This document shows, piece by piece, positions 27,562 to 37,275 of a stretch of DNA of 64,000 nt. This DNA comes from CAWKMN01 sp963850765 (GTDB lineage Bacteria > Chloroflexota > Anaerolineae > Aggregatilineales > Aggregatilineaceae), in assembly GCA_963850765.1 (NCBI GenBank), contig CAWKMN010000001.1, positions 310,001-374,000 on the forward strand, written 5' to 3'. Position 1 is the stretch's first letter. Each line of letters starts with the position of its first letter. Under the pieces are notes generated by a model. The model was not told the origin of the DNA. It ran no database searches and saw only the letters and a program-made list of their open reading frames with translations. Position numbers and translations under genes: made by a program.

Positions 27562-29448
27562 TTACCGCGCGGTCAGGATAAACGCGCCGGGCACCGGCTC
27601 GCCGGTCAGCTTCTCGATAGAAAGCTGCAAGGCGGCCACGGAGTACCGCAGGTTGTGGACCGCTGCGCCACCGCTCTCGGTGAACTTCAGGTTCCACACC
27701 GCGCCGTAGACGTTCACATCCGCGCCTTCGGGGATCTCGAAGTAGGGATAGTGATCGAGCACGCCAACGCCCGCCTCAGTGAGTGCAGCCGTCAGCATCT
27801 CGCGCAGGCCCTCGACCTCGACCTGATTCGTCTCGATCGTGCCGTCGCCGTCGTAATCGCGGAAGGCTTCAAACTCGAAGCTCTCGATCCCATCGTGGCA
27901 GGTCTGGCAGACCGCAACGTTTTCGGTGTCATCCACCGGGCTGACCATCGAGAAGGTGTGCCCGCCGACGGACAGATGACCCGGCAGCGGTTGATCGTCG
28001 CTGGTGTCCTCGGCCGTGCCCGCGTCATCCACGCCGGGCGAGGCGGCCATGTGGCAGCCCACGCAGCTTTCTTCGACGACCCAGCCGTGCGGACTGGTCG
28101 GCAGTTCCTCGCCCCACGTATACGCGCCGGATGCGGTCATCATCTCCGCGGCCGTCGAGTAGTGCGGCGTGCTGAACTCGCCGCCGCTCGCGGCCCCCTC
28201 AACCGAATCCACCGGGCCAACCCGCGCGTTGTGGCAGGTCATGCAGGTGGCGGCGGGGCCGGCGTCGGTCACTTCAACACCGCTCGGCAGCGTGACCAGA
28301 TCAAAGGTGCGGAGCTGGTTCGGATTCGCGGCGTTGTGTGGATCGTGGCAGACCGCGCAGGTGATGACCTGATATTCCGCGCGCTGTTCTTCGGCGCTCA
28401 ACCCGGCGACGAAGTCGATATACCCCGCGCCGCTGTGACACCGCACGCAGTCGGCACGCTCTTCACCGATGGGATACCAGAAGGCCCGCGCGTTCTTGTC
28501 GGCATGGGCGCTCAGCTCCCACTGCTGCGGGAGGGTGTGATAAGGCCCTTCCGCGTGGCACTGCGCGCAGACGCCGTAGGACAGCCCACCGCCGATCATC
28601 AGTGGGTTCATGCTGGAGGTGTGCGCGCCGCCGGGACCGTGGCAGCTTTCGCACTGGATATTCGCCATCGCCGCCACGTTGGGGAACTCCGCGACCATGG
28701 TTTCCCAGTTGTTTTCATTCAGTTCGGCGGGGAAAGTCCAGCCGGCTTCAGCCGCCCGATCGTCAAACCCGTTGTTCACCGCTTCCGGGTGGCTGTCGTT
28801 GCCGGTGGTGTGGCAGCGGATGCAGTCCGGGCCGTAATGATCGCCTAACTCGCCTTCGATGCCCCGCACAAACATACTCGCATGGCCCGTCGCATACCAG
28901 GCGCGTGCCTTATCCGCATGACAGGTGCCGCATTCCGGCATGGCCGGGGCCTCTCCTGTCAGGCCACCTACGCCGATATACGACGAGGCGTAGACCGTCC
29001 AGGTGGCTTCAGCGGTATTGCCGTCGGCGTCGGCTGCCGTCAGGGTCAGATCGTACTGCCCTTCCACATCCGCCTGGAAGATCGCCACCGTGCCGCTGAT
29101 CAGCTCGGCGGCCGAGCCTTCGGGCGCGGTCAGGCTCCATTCAAAGGTAAATCCTTCGACGGCGGGTTCGGGCTGCACAAAATCCTCGATCTGGTGCACG
29201 CCCATTTCGGGATAGATGCCGTAGGGCATGATGATCGCCTGCATCGGTTGGGCCGCCGGGTCTTCGCCGGCTGCCACCGCATACGCTTCCGCCGCGACAT
29301 ACGTGCCCACGCCGACGGATTTGTTCGCCGTGGTGGTGATCGGATCGCCTTCGTCGTCCTGGCCCTGCACATGGATCACATTGCCGGCAAGGAGCAGCGC
29401 CACCACGAGCAGCACACCGCCGGTCGCCAGTAGTAAATGTTTTGACAT
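27562..29448 (-). CDS. Secreted nine-haem cytochrome c with an immunoglobulin-like domain
   Basis: A 628-residue exported cytochrome. The signal/anchor helix is HLLLATGGVLLVVALLLAG. Nine CXXCH motifs occur: CGTCH, CIRCH, CESCH, CAQCH, CVRCH, CAVCH, CMTCH, CVGCH, CQTCH. Between the leader and the first haem is a roughly 60-residue beta-sandwich (FEWSLTAPEG to TAADADGNTAEATWTVYAS) of PKD/Ig type, suggesting cell-surface placement. No catalytic module is recognisable. ATG 29448 is chosen because AGGAG precedes it and the leader begins there, rather than 29484. Its own leader hairpin and terminator mark it as a separate transcript. Confidence 0.87.
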   Translation of the reverse strand: MSKHLLLATGGVLLVVALLLAGNVIHVQGQDDEGDPITTTANKSVGVGTYVAAEAYAVAAGEDPAAQPMQAIIMPYGIYPEMGVHQIEDFVQPEPAVEGFTFEWSLTAPEGSAAELISGTVAIFQADVEGQYDLTLTAADADGNTAEATWTVYASSYIGVGGLTGEAPAMPECGTCHADKARAWYATGHASMFVRGIEGELGDHYGPDCIRCHTTGNDSHPEAVNNGFDDRAAEAGWTFPAELNENNWETMVAEFPNVAAMANIQCESCHGPGGAHTSSMNPLMIGGGLSYGVCAQCHAEGPYHTLPQQWELSAHADKNARAFWYPIGEERADCVRCHSGAGYIDFVAGLSAEEQRAEYQVITCAVCHDPHNAANPNQLRTFDLVTLPSGVEVTDAGPAATCMTCHNARVGPVDSVEGAASGGEFSTPHYSTAAEMMTASGAYTWGEELPTSPHGWVVEESCVGCHMAASPGVDDAGTAEDTSDDQPLPGHLSVGGHTFSMVSPVDDTENVAVCQTCHDGIESFEFEAFRDYDGDGTIETNQVEVEGLREMLTAALTEAGVGVLDHYPYFEIPEGADVNVYGAVWNLKFTESGGAAVHNLRYSVAALQLSIEKLTGEPVPGAFILTAR

Positions 29449-29510
29449 AGCTACTCCTATCTCGATATTTTTTCCCTCAACCAAAAACTGTCTGAAACGG
29501 TCGGAAAAGA

Positions 29511-29547
29511 ATAGAGACTATCACTTTCAGCAAGCGATAATCTCTAT
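29511..29547. promoter_or_regulatory. Inverted repeat in the 5' region of the nine-haem cytochrome gene
   Basis: ATAGAGACTATC and GATAATCTCTAT, 12-base arms with one mismatch and a 13-base spacer, 64-100 bases upstream of the start on the minus strand. It may be an operator or leader hairpin. Confidence 0.45.
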
Positions 29548-29599
29548 CAGTATCTAAGCGTATCACGTTTTTGATATTTTTGTTGCTTAACACTCGGAG

Positions 29600-29627
29600 A
29601 AGGCCGGGCAACGTGACTCCCGGCCTT
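29600..29627. terminator. Hairpin after the ten-haem cytochrome gene
   Basis: AAGGCCGGG pairs with CCCGGCCTT across a 10-base loop. The T-run is stronger on the plus strand, but by position it ends the minus-strand cytochrome gene. Confidence 0.65.
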
Positions 29628-29645
29628 TTCGTTCAGCGTTAAGGG

Positions 29646-31758
29646 TTACGGACGGGTGAAGCCGGCGACGGCATCCGCCCCGCCCATATCCTCCAGGCTG
29701 TCGTACAGGATTTCCGCCATATACTTGGCGTTGTGTACGAACGAGCCGGGATCCTTAGCCACATACTGGTAGTTGTAGGCCGCGCGCAGCAGGCGAGGCG
29801 TCCAGGTTGCATAGCGGTCGGCCTCGTCGGGATCGGCGGTGCCGTTGCCGTTCGCATCGATGAACCAGTAGGGGTGAGCGGCAGAGTTGTAGGCGATAGC
29901 CGTGCCAGCGGTTTCCAGCGCGTACGCCTGGATGGCGGGCAGCAGTGCCTCGTGCAGCGTCTCGATCTCACCCGCGACGCCTTCTTCGGCTGCATCAGCG
30001 TCCCAGTCGCCCGACGCCATGCGGATTTCTTCCACCGAGGTCACTCCCTGGTGGCAGGTCGCGCAGAAGTTGACATCGGGAGCCAGCACGTGCGGCTGGT
30101 GGCAGTCCGTGCAGGCTTCGACCATGCCGGGGACATGCTGGAAGCGGCCCGCGTATTCCTTGCCGTCGTACTGGTAAGCGCCCATCGCTTCGGTGCCGAA
30201 GAGTGACGCGCCCGCCGCGAAGTAGTGTACGTTGCGGAAGGTCAGATCCTCAGACACCTCGTCGTCACCCACGCCAGCCCGCGTGATCGCGGCGTTGACC
30301 GAGGTGGTGGACTCGCGGCCCTGGTGGCAGTTCAGGCACAGATTCGCGCCCAGGTTGTTCTCGAAGCCAACCGTCGCGCCGCTGGGGAACTTCACTTCGG
30401 CCACTTCGAGCAGCGCGAAGTCCTGGAAGTTGGTGTGGCAGGTCGAGCACATCAGCGAAGCGGAAGGCTCCACCGCGATGGTGGCATTGTTCTTGACGAA
30501 CATGGGCAGACCTTCGGCGGTGTGGCACTTCACGCAGCCCGCCGCGACTTCGCCATCCGCGTCCCAGTGACGGAACGGCTCGCCGGACCCGTCAAAGTGG
30601 CCGGGGACATTGCGATGGAGCGCAGTAGTATCCACCGGCGTAGACAGCGCTTCGTTCAGCGACGCGATCGAGTCGTTCATCAACTGGGCGTGGTAGCGCG
30701 CATTGTGAGCGAACGCACCGGGGTCTTTTTCATAGAACTGGAAGTTGTAGGCCGCTTGCAGCAGGCGCGGCGTGAACGAGGCAAAACCTTCTTCGCCTTC
30801 ATCTACAGCGTCGTTGGCGTTGGCATCCGCGAAGAAGTACGGATAGCGGGCGGCATCGTACACAATGGGCGTACCCGCAACCTCAGCCGCATAGGCCTGA
30901 ATCGCCTGGAGCAGAACCGCTTGCAGGCCCTCAAGCTCTTCGGAGATACCCTCTTCGATGCTGCCATCGCCGTCAATATCGACCTGCGAGCCCATCATGC
31001 GAACCGTCCGCAGATCCTCGACGCTGGCGACATCCGTATGGCAGGTCGCGCACGACTTCAACCTGGACTTCGAGCGTGTGCGGGCTGTGGCATTCGCTGC
31101 ACGTATCGAACTCGGGCACATGCGCGAATTTCGGCTGGTAGGCGGCACCTTCGTATTCGTAACCACCGTGTGCCTGGCTACCATACAGGCTGGCCGCCGC
31201 TGCGAAGTAGTGAATATTGATAAAGCGCAGATCGGCGCTGACGTCGTCAGGTCCAATACCCGCCGCGGTGATCGCGTCGTTCACCTGGACAACGGACGCG
31301 CGGCCCTGGTGGCATTCCATGCAGCGGGCGGCTACGCCCACTTCCAGGTCAGCCCCCGAGGGGAACACGACGTTTACTTTGGTAACTGTTACCGGGTTGT
31401 GGCAGGCCGTACACGTTACCGTGGTGCCTACCGCGACAGGAGCATCGACAGTGCCCGCCGCAGAGCCATCTGCGCCGAGGAAGTCGATATAGCCGGTCTC
31501 GCTGTGGCATTTCGCACAGTCGGGCGGAACCTCTTTAGGATCCTCTTCGTCCCAGTGATGGAAGGCTTCGGCATTCCCCTCCGGGTCGGCATGGCCGGAT
31601 GCCGCCCACGCGTCGACGATCCAGGTGGGGCAGGGTGCGCCCGCCGGGCATTCGTCCTGGGCAGATACTGGCTTAGGTGCGTTGGCGTCTGCGATCAACA
31701 ATGCAGCAGCTACCACCAACAACGCCAGGCCGACGATAAAAAGAAGTTTTCGGCTCAT
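29646..31758 (-). CDS. Ten-haem cytochrome c made of two tandem five-haem modules (one frame break)
   Basis: About 704 residues with a signal peptide (LLFIVGLALLVVAAALLIADA). Ten CXXCH motifs: CAKCH, CTACH, CMECH, CSECH, CATCH in module 1, and CVKCH, CSTCH, CLNCH, CTDCH, CATCH in module 2. The modules align over about 340 residues each, sharing VxFPSGA, CHQGR, NxHYFAAxASL, FxHVP, LLxAIQAYA, TPRLLxAAYN and KDPGxFxHNA. The frame breaks near 31060, between PHTLEVQVE and KSCATCHTD, so the upstream 262-residue and downstream frames form one gene. It probably serves as an extracytoplasmic electron conduit. An RBS (GAGAGAGG) precedes ATG 31758. Confidence 0.86.
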
Positions 31759-31794
31759 ACTTTTTCCTCTCTCATGAAAGTTACCATCAAAACA

Positions 31795-31838
31795 AAAAAG
31801 AAGACTGCCGGTTTAGCGTTGATAAACGACAGTCTTCT
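31795..31838 (-). terminator. Intrinsic terminator between the anchored protein and the ten-haem cytochrome
   Basis: AGAAGACTG (31799-31807) pairs with CAGTCTTCT (31830-31838); on the minus strand CTTTTTTG follows. It may act as an attenuator, since the ten-haem cytochrome begins 40 bases further on. Confidence 0.75.
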
Positions 31839-31840
31839 TC

Positions 31841-32551
31841 TCAAACCCATAGCATAGGCGCGCCAGCCGGCGGGCCGCGGTGATGGATGCCCCACACAGC
31901 GTCAGCGTGCAGCACGGCGCGATGTTCGCTGTTCAGGCGAATGAACAGGTGGGTGACGTCCGGTACCGGCTCTCCAAACTCATCGGCCGCCGAATAGTCG
32001 CGCGACACCAGGGATACCGCCTGCCATGCGGACTCGTCGGGCGGCTGCGGCATGGCACTCGCCCGGCTCCAACGAGTGGGCTGTGCCTGGTTTTCGAGCA
32101 TCCCCAGCCAGAACTCCAACTGGTCAAGAGCGGCCAGAGTCTCGCCGGTGGGACTGCCCAGGCGCGTCTGGTCATAGATCTGCAAAAAGCCGCGGATCAC
32201 AGCCTCAGACGGTTCGCCCGACGCGGCAGGCAGCGCCAGAATCCGCTGACCAGCCGAGACCAGGCGCGCATTAGCGGCGGCGTGCTGCGACGTTTCGGGA
32301 TGCGCCGAGAGATTAGCCACCATCACGGCAGCATGATCCGCGTGGTGAGCCAGCAGGGACGCGTCGGCCAGCGCGTCATGGCAGAAGCAGTCTTGCAGAT
32401 CGACGATTGCTTCGACCAATCGCGCACGCCCAGCAGACGAACCGGCGGAATTAGCGGAATCAACCGAATCCAGGCGAACCAATACCACGATTCCCGCCAG
32501 GATCAGAATCACGCCTGCCGCCAGTAACCAGCCGTACACCCGTCTCAACAT
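31841..32551 (-). CDS. Membrane-anchored protein of unknown function linked to the cytochromes
   Basis: 236 residues. One N-terminal helix (VYGWLLAAGVILILAGIVVLV) puts the rest outside the membrane. The body is alpha-helical and rich in histidine near residue 60 (DCFCHDALADASLLAHHADHAAVM). The CFCH sequence is one residue short of a haem c site, so haem attachment is doubtful. I do not recognise the family. It is the first gene of the minus-strand cytochrome cluster, directly upstream of the ten-haem cytochrome, and could be an accessory or sensor subunit. Confidence 0.7.
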   Translation of the reverse strand: MLRRVYGWLLAAGVILILAGIVVLVRLDSVDSANSAGSSAGRARLVEAIVDLQDCFCHDALADASLLAHHADHAAVMVANLSAHPETSQHAAANARLVSAGQRILALPAASGEPSEAVIRGFLQIYDQTRLGSPTGETLAALDQLEFWLGMLENQAQPTRWSRASAMPQPPDESAWQAVSLVSRDYSAADEFGEPVPDVTHLFIRLNSEHRAVLHADAVWGIHHRGPPAGAPMLWV

Positions 32552-32640
32552 GATCTGCCGTTATTCTGCTGCGATGGACCCAATATTCCGAGCAAACTGG
32601 AATACAGACTTTAGCATACGGGCAAACGCCGGATGCTCCT

Positions 32641-32656
32641 AGTGACGCCTGTCACA
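32641..32656. promoter_or_regulatory. CRP/FNR-like palindrome in the divergent intergenic region
   Basis: AGTGACGCCTGTCACA, read on the other strand TGTGACAGGCGTCACT, matches the TGTGA-N6-TCACA consensus at nine of ten positions. It lies 90 bases upstream of the cytochrome-linked gene (minus) and 236 bases upstream of the receiver gene (plus). The 340-base gap (32552-32891) holds no gene. Confidence 0.55.
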
Positions 32657-32833
32657 AGCATTGCCTGTCATTCGTTATCATACATCAAAATCGATTGTCG
32701 CAACAGTTGGTGAAGGACTTTTCTAACTGGAAGTATCGCCTTAAAGTTTATTTTTCGTGAATTTTTTACGGAATCTATACACTTTCTGAGCACTCTGAGG
32801 TAAGATTAAAGATGTAAAGGGTGAGATCGGGTC

Positions 32834-32849
32834 ATAGAATCAATTCTAT
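32834..32849. promoter_or_regulatory. Perfect palindrome upstream of the phosphorelay island
   Basis: ATAGAAT, CA, ATTCTAT, 43 bases before the receiver gene start. It may be an operator. Confidence 0.4.
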
Positions 32850-32891
32850 CTTTGTCAACCGCTGGTGGGTCGGAGGGCAATCTTTTAGTTC

Positions 32892-33293
32892 ATGACCAAA
32901 CAAGTGCTGATCCTGGATGACAACGCTGATAACCGCCAACTGCTCTATTTTGCGCTGATGACCGGCGATTATGAGATCCATCAGGCCGAGCAAGGCAGCG
33001 AAGCCGTCACCCTGATGCAGCAGAATGTCTATGATCTGGCCCTGCTTGACGTGGAACTCCCCGACGCCGACGGGCTGGAACTGGCCGAGACTCTGCGCCA
33101 GAAATGCCCGCATGTCGCCCTGATCATGTTATCCGCCAATGACAACATCGAACGGCTGCAAAAAGCCCGGCAGATCGGCGCAAATGCCTACGTGGTGAAG
33201 CCGTTCAATCTGCCTAAGGTCCTGAAATTTATCCGCGACTTTGAAAGCAACCAGGCCGAAGCCGACATGCAGATTATTGAAAATACTCGCTGA
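32892..33293 (+). CDS. Single-domain response regulator receiver
   Basis: 133 residues, a receiver with no output domain. The acidic pocket is D9-D10 in LILDDNADNRQ, the phospho-acceptor is D53 in LALLDVELPDADGLEL, the switch serine is in IMLSAND, and the lysine is in YVVKPFNLPK. It lies just upstream of the binding protein and histidine kinase on the same strand, so it is probably a partner in that phosphorelay. A GGAGGG sequence precedes the start by about 18 bases. Confidence 0.9.
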   Translation: MTKQVLILDDNADNRQLLYFALMTGDYEIHQAEQGSEAVTLMQQNVYDLALLDVELPDADGLELAETLRQKCPHVALIMLSANDNIERLQKARQIGANAYVVKPFNLPKVLKFIRDFESNQAEADMQIIENTR

Positions 33294-33361
33294 GCGGGCG
33301 GATGGTATCCCGTCAAGAGAAGAATCGGTCCTGATATTACATTTGGAAGGAGCCTGACCTC

Positions 33362-34465
33362 ATGAAAAGTAACGCTGCGTTTGGTTTGGGTTTGCTGGTT
33401 GTGAGCGGCGCTTTGGTGATCGGCGCTCTCGTGTTAGCGCTCTCGTCACTCCCCGCCGTTTCAGCCCAGGAAGAGCCTACGCCCTATCCGACGCTGGAAG
33501 CCTGCCCGCTCGAAGATGGCGTCCTGAATATTGCCTGGATCCCCAAAGCCCTGAACAACCCTGTGTTCGAACTGGGCCGCATTGGCTCCGAGACACGCGC
33601 CGAAGAACTGACCGAGCAGGGGCCTTGTGACGTCGAGATCTTCTACACCGCGCCGATGAGCTCCACTGCCGAAGATCAGGCGGCGCTGATGACGGATGTG
33701 ATCGAACTGGAAGGGCTGGACGCGATCGGGATTTCGTGCATCGACCCGAACATCTGCATCGAGCCGATCAACGCCGCGGTCGAAAAGGGGCTGGCCGTCA
33801 TGACGTGGGATCTGGATTCGCCGGACAGCGATCGGCTGACCTACCTGGGCGTGGATAACTATGAGGGTGGACAGGCCGCCGCCGACCTGCTGATCCGCAC
33901 GATGGGCGAAAGCGGCAAGGTAGCGGTGCTGAGCGGCGTCAAGGGTTCGGCCAACCTCGAAGCGCGCGTAGCCGGCTTTGTCGATTATCTCAAGGACTAC
34001 CCGGATATTGAGGTCGTGACGACGGTCTACTGCGACGATCTGGCACCCAAAGCCGTGGAACTGATCGAAGCCGCCATGACCGAGAATCCCGACCTGAACG
34101 GCTGGTTCTTTGCGGGGATCTGGCCGGTCTTCGCCGGGCGCGGCGCGATGCCGCTGTGGGAAGCCGCCACGCTCGACAACGGAATGATCAATGTCGCGTT
34201 TGATACGCTGCCGGTCGAACTCGATCTGGTGAAAGACGGCTACATGCACGGGCTGGTTGGTCAGAAATATTGGGGCTGGGGCTACGACACGGTGCAGATG
34301 CTCTACGAGCATGTGCTGTACGGGCGTGAATTTGAGAGCTTCACCAACTCGGGCATGGATATTGTCACGCCGCTGAATGTCGATGCGATGAGCCAGGCGT
34401 GGGAAACCAATGACTTCACCCAACCCCTGCCTGATCCATTTGGAGAGGAAGATGCGGACAACTAA
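33362..34465 (+). CDS. Sugar-type periplasmic-binding protein (Peripla_BP_4-like) linked to a histidine kinase
   Basis: 367 residues with a signal peptide (GLLVVSGALVIGALVLALSS) ending near VSAQEE. The type I fold shows LNIAWIPKALNNPVFELGRIG, LEGLDAIGISCIDPN, GLAVMTWDLDSPDSDRLTYLGVDNYEGGQAAADLL and VAVLSGVKGSANLEARVAGF, typical of ribose/autoinducer-2-type binding proteins. No ABC permease or ATPase is nearby. Instead, its 3' end overlaps a sensor kinase gene by 14 bases, so it is inferred to present a ligand to that kinase, as LuxP does for LuxQ. RBS GGAAGGAG precedes the ATG. Confidence 0.87.
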   Translation: MKSNAAFGLGLLVVSGALVIGALVLALSSLPAVSAQEEPTPYPTLEACPLEDGVLNIAWIPKALNNPVFELGRIGSETRAEELTEQGPCDVEIFYTAPMSSTAEDQAALMTDVIELEGLDAIGISCIDPNICIEPINAAVEKGLAVMTWDLDSPDSDRLTYLGVDNYEGGQAAADLLIRTMGESGKVAVLSGVKGSANLEARVAGFVDYLKDYPDIEVVTTVYCDDLAPKAVELIEAAMTENPDLNGWFFAGIWPVFAGRGAMPLWEAATLDNGMINVAFDTLPVELDLVKDGYMHGLVGQKYWGWGYDTVQMLYEHVLYGREFESFTNSGMDIVTPLNVDAMSQAWETNDFTQPLPDPFGEEDADN

Positions 34466-36969
34466 TATCCGGCTCAATCTGGGCCTCAAGCTGCTCCTGA
34501 TCTTCCTGCTGATCGGTCTGGTGCCGCTCGTCGTGACCGGCGTGACGAATATCGTGACGACCAGTGATACGCTGCGCGACCGGGCAATCGACGATGAACA
34601 GGCTTATCTTCAGCGTAAGGCCAACGAAATTGAGCGTTTCCTGAGCGCGACCGGCGATGACATTTTTCTGCTGAGCCAGTCGGTTGCCGTGCGCGATATG
34701 GCGCAGGCGATTGTGGAAGAGGATCGGCTGGCGCTCCAGCCCGCCCGCGACACCGCGGCGCAGGAGTTTCAGAACTTCGTAATGCGGCGCAACTTCGCCG
34801 ACCGGCGTGTATACGCTCGTATCCGCTTCCTGACCACCGATGGGTTTGAATTTGTGCGGGTGGACGACATCGACGGCGAGCCGACGGTCGCCATGAATCT
34901 CAACTTCCGCAACAGCGAAGACTATTTCGCGCAGGCGATAGATCTGCCGGAAGGTGAGCTTTATATCTCGCGGATCAACCTGTTCGATGAATACGGGCGC
35001 ATCCAGCAGCCCTATAACCCGGTGCTGCAATACAGCACGCCAGTGTATCTGGAAGACCAGTTGGCCGGCGTGCTGGTGATGGACATCCAGGCGCAGGGCT
35101 TTTTGAGCCTTGTCCAGACGGACCTGCCCACCAAGGCGACCGCGTTCCTGGTCGATCAGGATGGCTACTACCTCTCGCACCCCGACGCGGATAAGCTGTA
35201 CGGGCGCGACCTGGAAACGGGGATCCGTCTCGAATCCGACCTGCCCGCGCTCGAAACGTCGCTGGTACATCCCCGTGAGGGCACGACGGAACTGGCCGAC
35301 GACATTGCCGTTTACCAGCCGATTGTCCCGCCCGGCCAGGAAGGGCAGCACTGGATGCTGTTTTCGCTGCGCCCGCTGGATACGGTGCTGTCCTCGGTGC
35401 GGCAGCAGCAGTATACGCTGGTGCTGGCGTTGGTGCTGGTGGGCTTCGGCGTCGCCGCGATCGCGCTGTACTTCGCGCGCGGTCTGAGCAGGCCGATCGG
35501 GCAGTTGACCGAAATCTCGACCCAGATCGCGGGCGGCAACCTTAATCAGCGCGTGCAGATCGAGCGAGACGACGAACTGGGCGATCTGGCGCGGACGTTT
35601 AACAGCATGGCCGACCAACTGCGCGAACTCGATCGATCACCTTGAAGACCGGGTGAACGCCCGCACGCGCGACCTTCAGATCGCCGCCGACGTATCGCGC
35701 CAGATCACGACCGTGCTCGATATTGACCGGCTGCTGCAGCAGGTTGTCTCGCTGGCCGCGACGAGCTATGACCTTTACGCCTCGTTCGTCTTTCTGCCGG
35801 TGGAAGAGGGCAAACGGCTGGTGCAGGCTGCCGGGGCGGATGCCGCCGGACAGGTCGTCATACTGAGCGGGTTCGAGGGGCTGCTGATCAACGCGCAGCC
35901 GAGCATCGTGGCGCTGGCCGCTCGCACCCATGAGACGGTGACGGTTAACAATACGAGCGATTCGCCGCTCTACCTGCCGTGGGACGGCCTGCCAGAGACA
36001 CGCTCCGAGGTGGCGATCCCGCTGGTCCTGGGCAGCCGGCTGCTGGGCGTGTTCGACCTGCAAGCGCGCCGCCCGCACCGCTTCGAGGACGAGGATCTGC
36101 GCATCCTGACCTCGCTGGCCGAGCAGATCGCCATCGCCGTGCGCAACGCGCAGTTGTTCAGCGAGGCGCAGATCGCCCGCGACGCCGCGGAGCAGGCCAA
36201 TCAGGTCAAGTCGCAGTTTTTGGCGAATATGTCGCACGAACTGCGCACGCCGCTCAACGCGATTTTGAACTTCACCGGGTTCGTGGCGGATGGCGTGCTG
36301 GGCCCGGTGAACGACAAACAGGCCGACAGCCTGAACAAGGTCGTCAACAGCAGCCAACACCTGCTCAGCCTGATCAACGACATCCTGGATCTGACCAAAA
36401 TCGAAGTCGGCATGATGGACCTGTTCATCCAGGACGTCGATATGAACGGCGCGCTGGAAAGCTCCATCGCGACGGCGAAGGGTCTGGTGAAAGACAAGCC
36501 GATCACCCTGGTCACGGACATCCAAAAGGATCTGCCCGTGATCATGGGCGACCGCCGCCGCATCCGCCAGGTGATGCTGAACCTGATCTCAAATGCGGTC
36601 AAGTTCACCCCGGCGGGCACGGTGACGATCGCGGCCCGCCGCGAGGGCAGCGCTGTGCTGATCACGGTGCGCGACACGGGAATCGGCATCCCGGACGATC
36701 AGCGGCAGCTTGTGTTCGAGAGCTTCAAGCAGGCCAAGCACGATCTGTCTGATACCCCCGGCACCGGCCTGGGCATGCCGATCTCAAAAGCCTTTGTCGA
36801 GGCGCACGGCGGCAGGATCTGGTTCGAGAGTGAGGTTGGAGCCGGGACGACATTTTATGTCACGTTCCCGGTTGCCGAGTTTGCCGCCGGGGTTCTGGCC
36901 CAGGCTCCTGACGCGGCGAACAGTGTCCCGCTGCCAGCCTCACCCCCCGACCCCCTTTCCACAAGGTAG
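34452..36969 (+). CDS. Sensor histidine kinase with extracellular sensor, HAMP, GAF and kinase core (frame-broken)
   Basis: About 838 residues. TM1 is LGLKLLLIFLLIGLVPLVV, followed by a roughly 270-residue extracytoplasmic dCache-like domain, TM2 (YTLVLALVLVGFGVAAIAL) and HAMP (LSRPIGQLTEISTQIAGGNL). The frame breaks near 35632 within the linker (QLRELDRSP to IDHLEDRVNARTRDLQ). Then come GAF (about 35680-36150), the H-box FLANMSHELRTPLNAI, N-box RRIRQVMLNLISNAVKFT, G1 DTGIGIPDD and G2 GTGLGMPISKAFVEAHGG. ATG 34452 overlaps the binding-protein gene. The last codons (ASPPDPLSTR) and the stop come from a family A repeat. Confidence 0.88.
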
Positions 36970-37217
36970 AGAGGGGGGATCGCGGCGGGGCGTACAGCCG
37001 GCAAGTCCCCTCTCCAGATGATGGAGAGGGGAAAGCGTGCTGTCCCGCCAGAGCGTGTTATGAACTTCTGAGGGCAGGCATGGGACGCTGTTCCCTGCGT
37101 TGGCCCCTCCCTAAATCCCTCCCCACAGGTGGAGAGGGACTTGACGGCGCCCCCCTTTCTCCGTGCGTGCAAAGCACGCCTGGGGATAGGGGCTAAAGTC
37201 TATAACAGGCTCTAGCG
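36938..37217. repeat. Family A elements, including a copy with terminal inverted repeats
   Basis: 36938-37035 is a CCTCACCCCCCGACCCCC type copy reaching into the kinase gene. 37050-37213 has ends AGAGCGTGTTA and TAACAGGCTCT (10 of 11 paired), with the usual CCTCCCTAAATCCCTCCCC core between. The 306-base gap before the next receiver holds no gene. Confidence 0.78.
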
Positions 37218-37275
37218 GATGCACGCCAGGGGTGAGGCTGTATCAAGGCAATTGATGCAAGGATGATCGACCACT

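Noticed and set aside
30225..31220. 331-residue plus-strand frame over the cytochrome
   Set aside because: Shadow of the ten-haem cytochrome; no domain, and it runs against the CXXCH-bearing minus frame.
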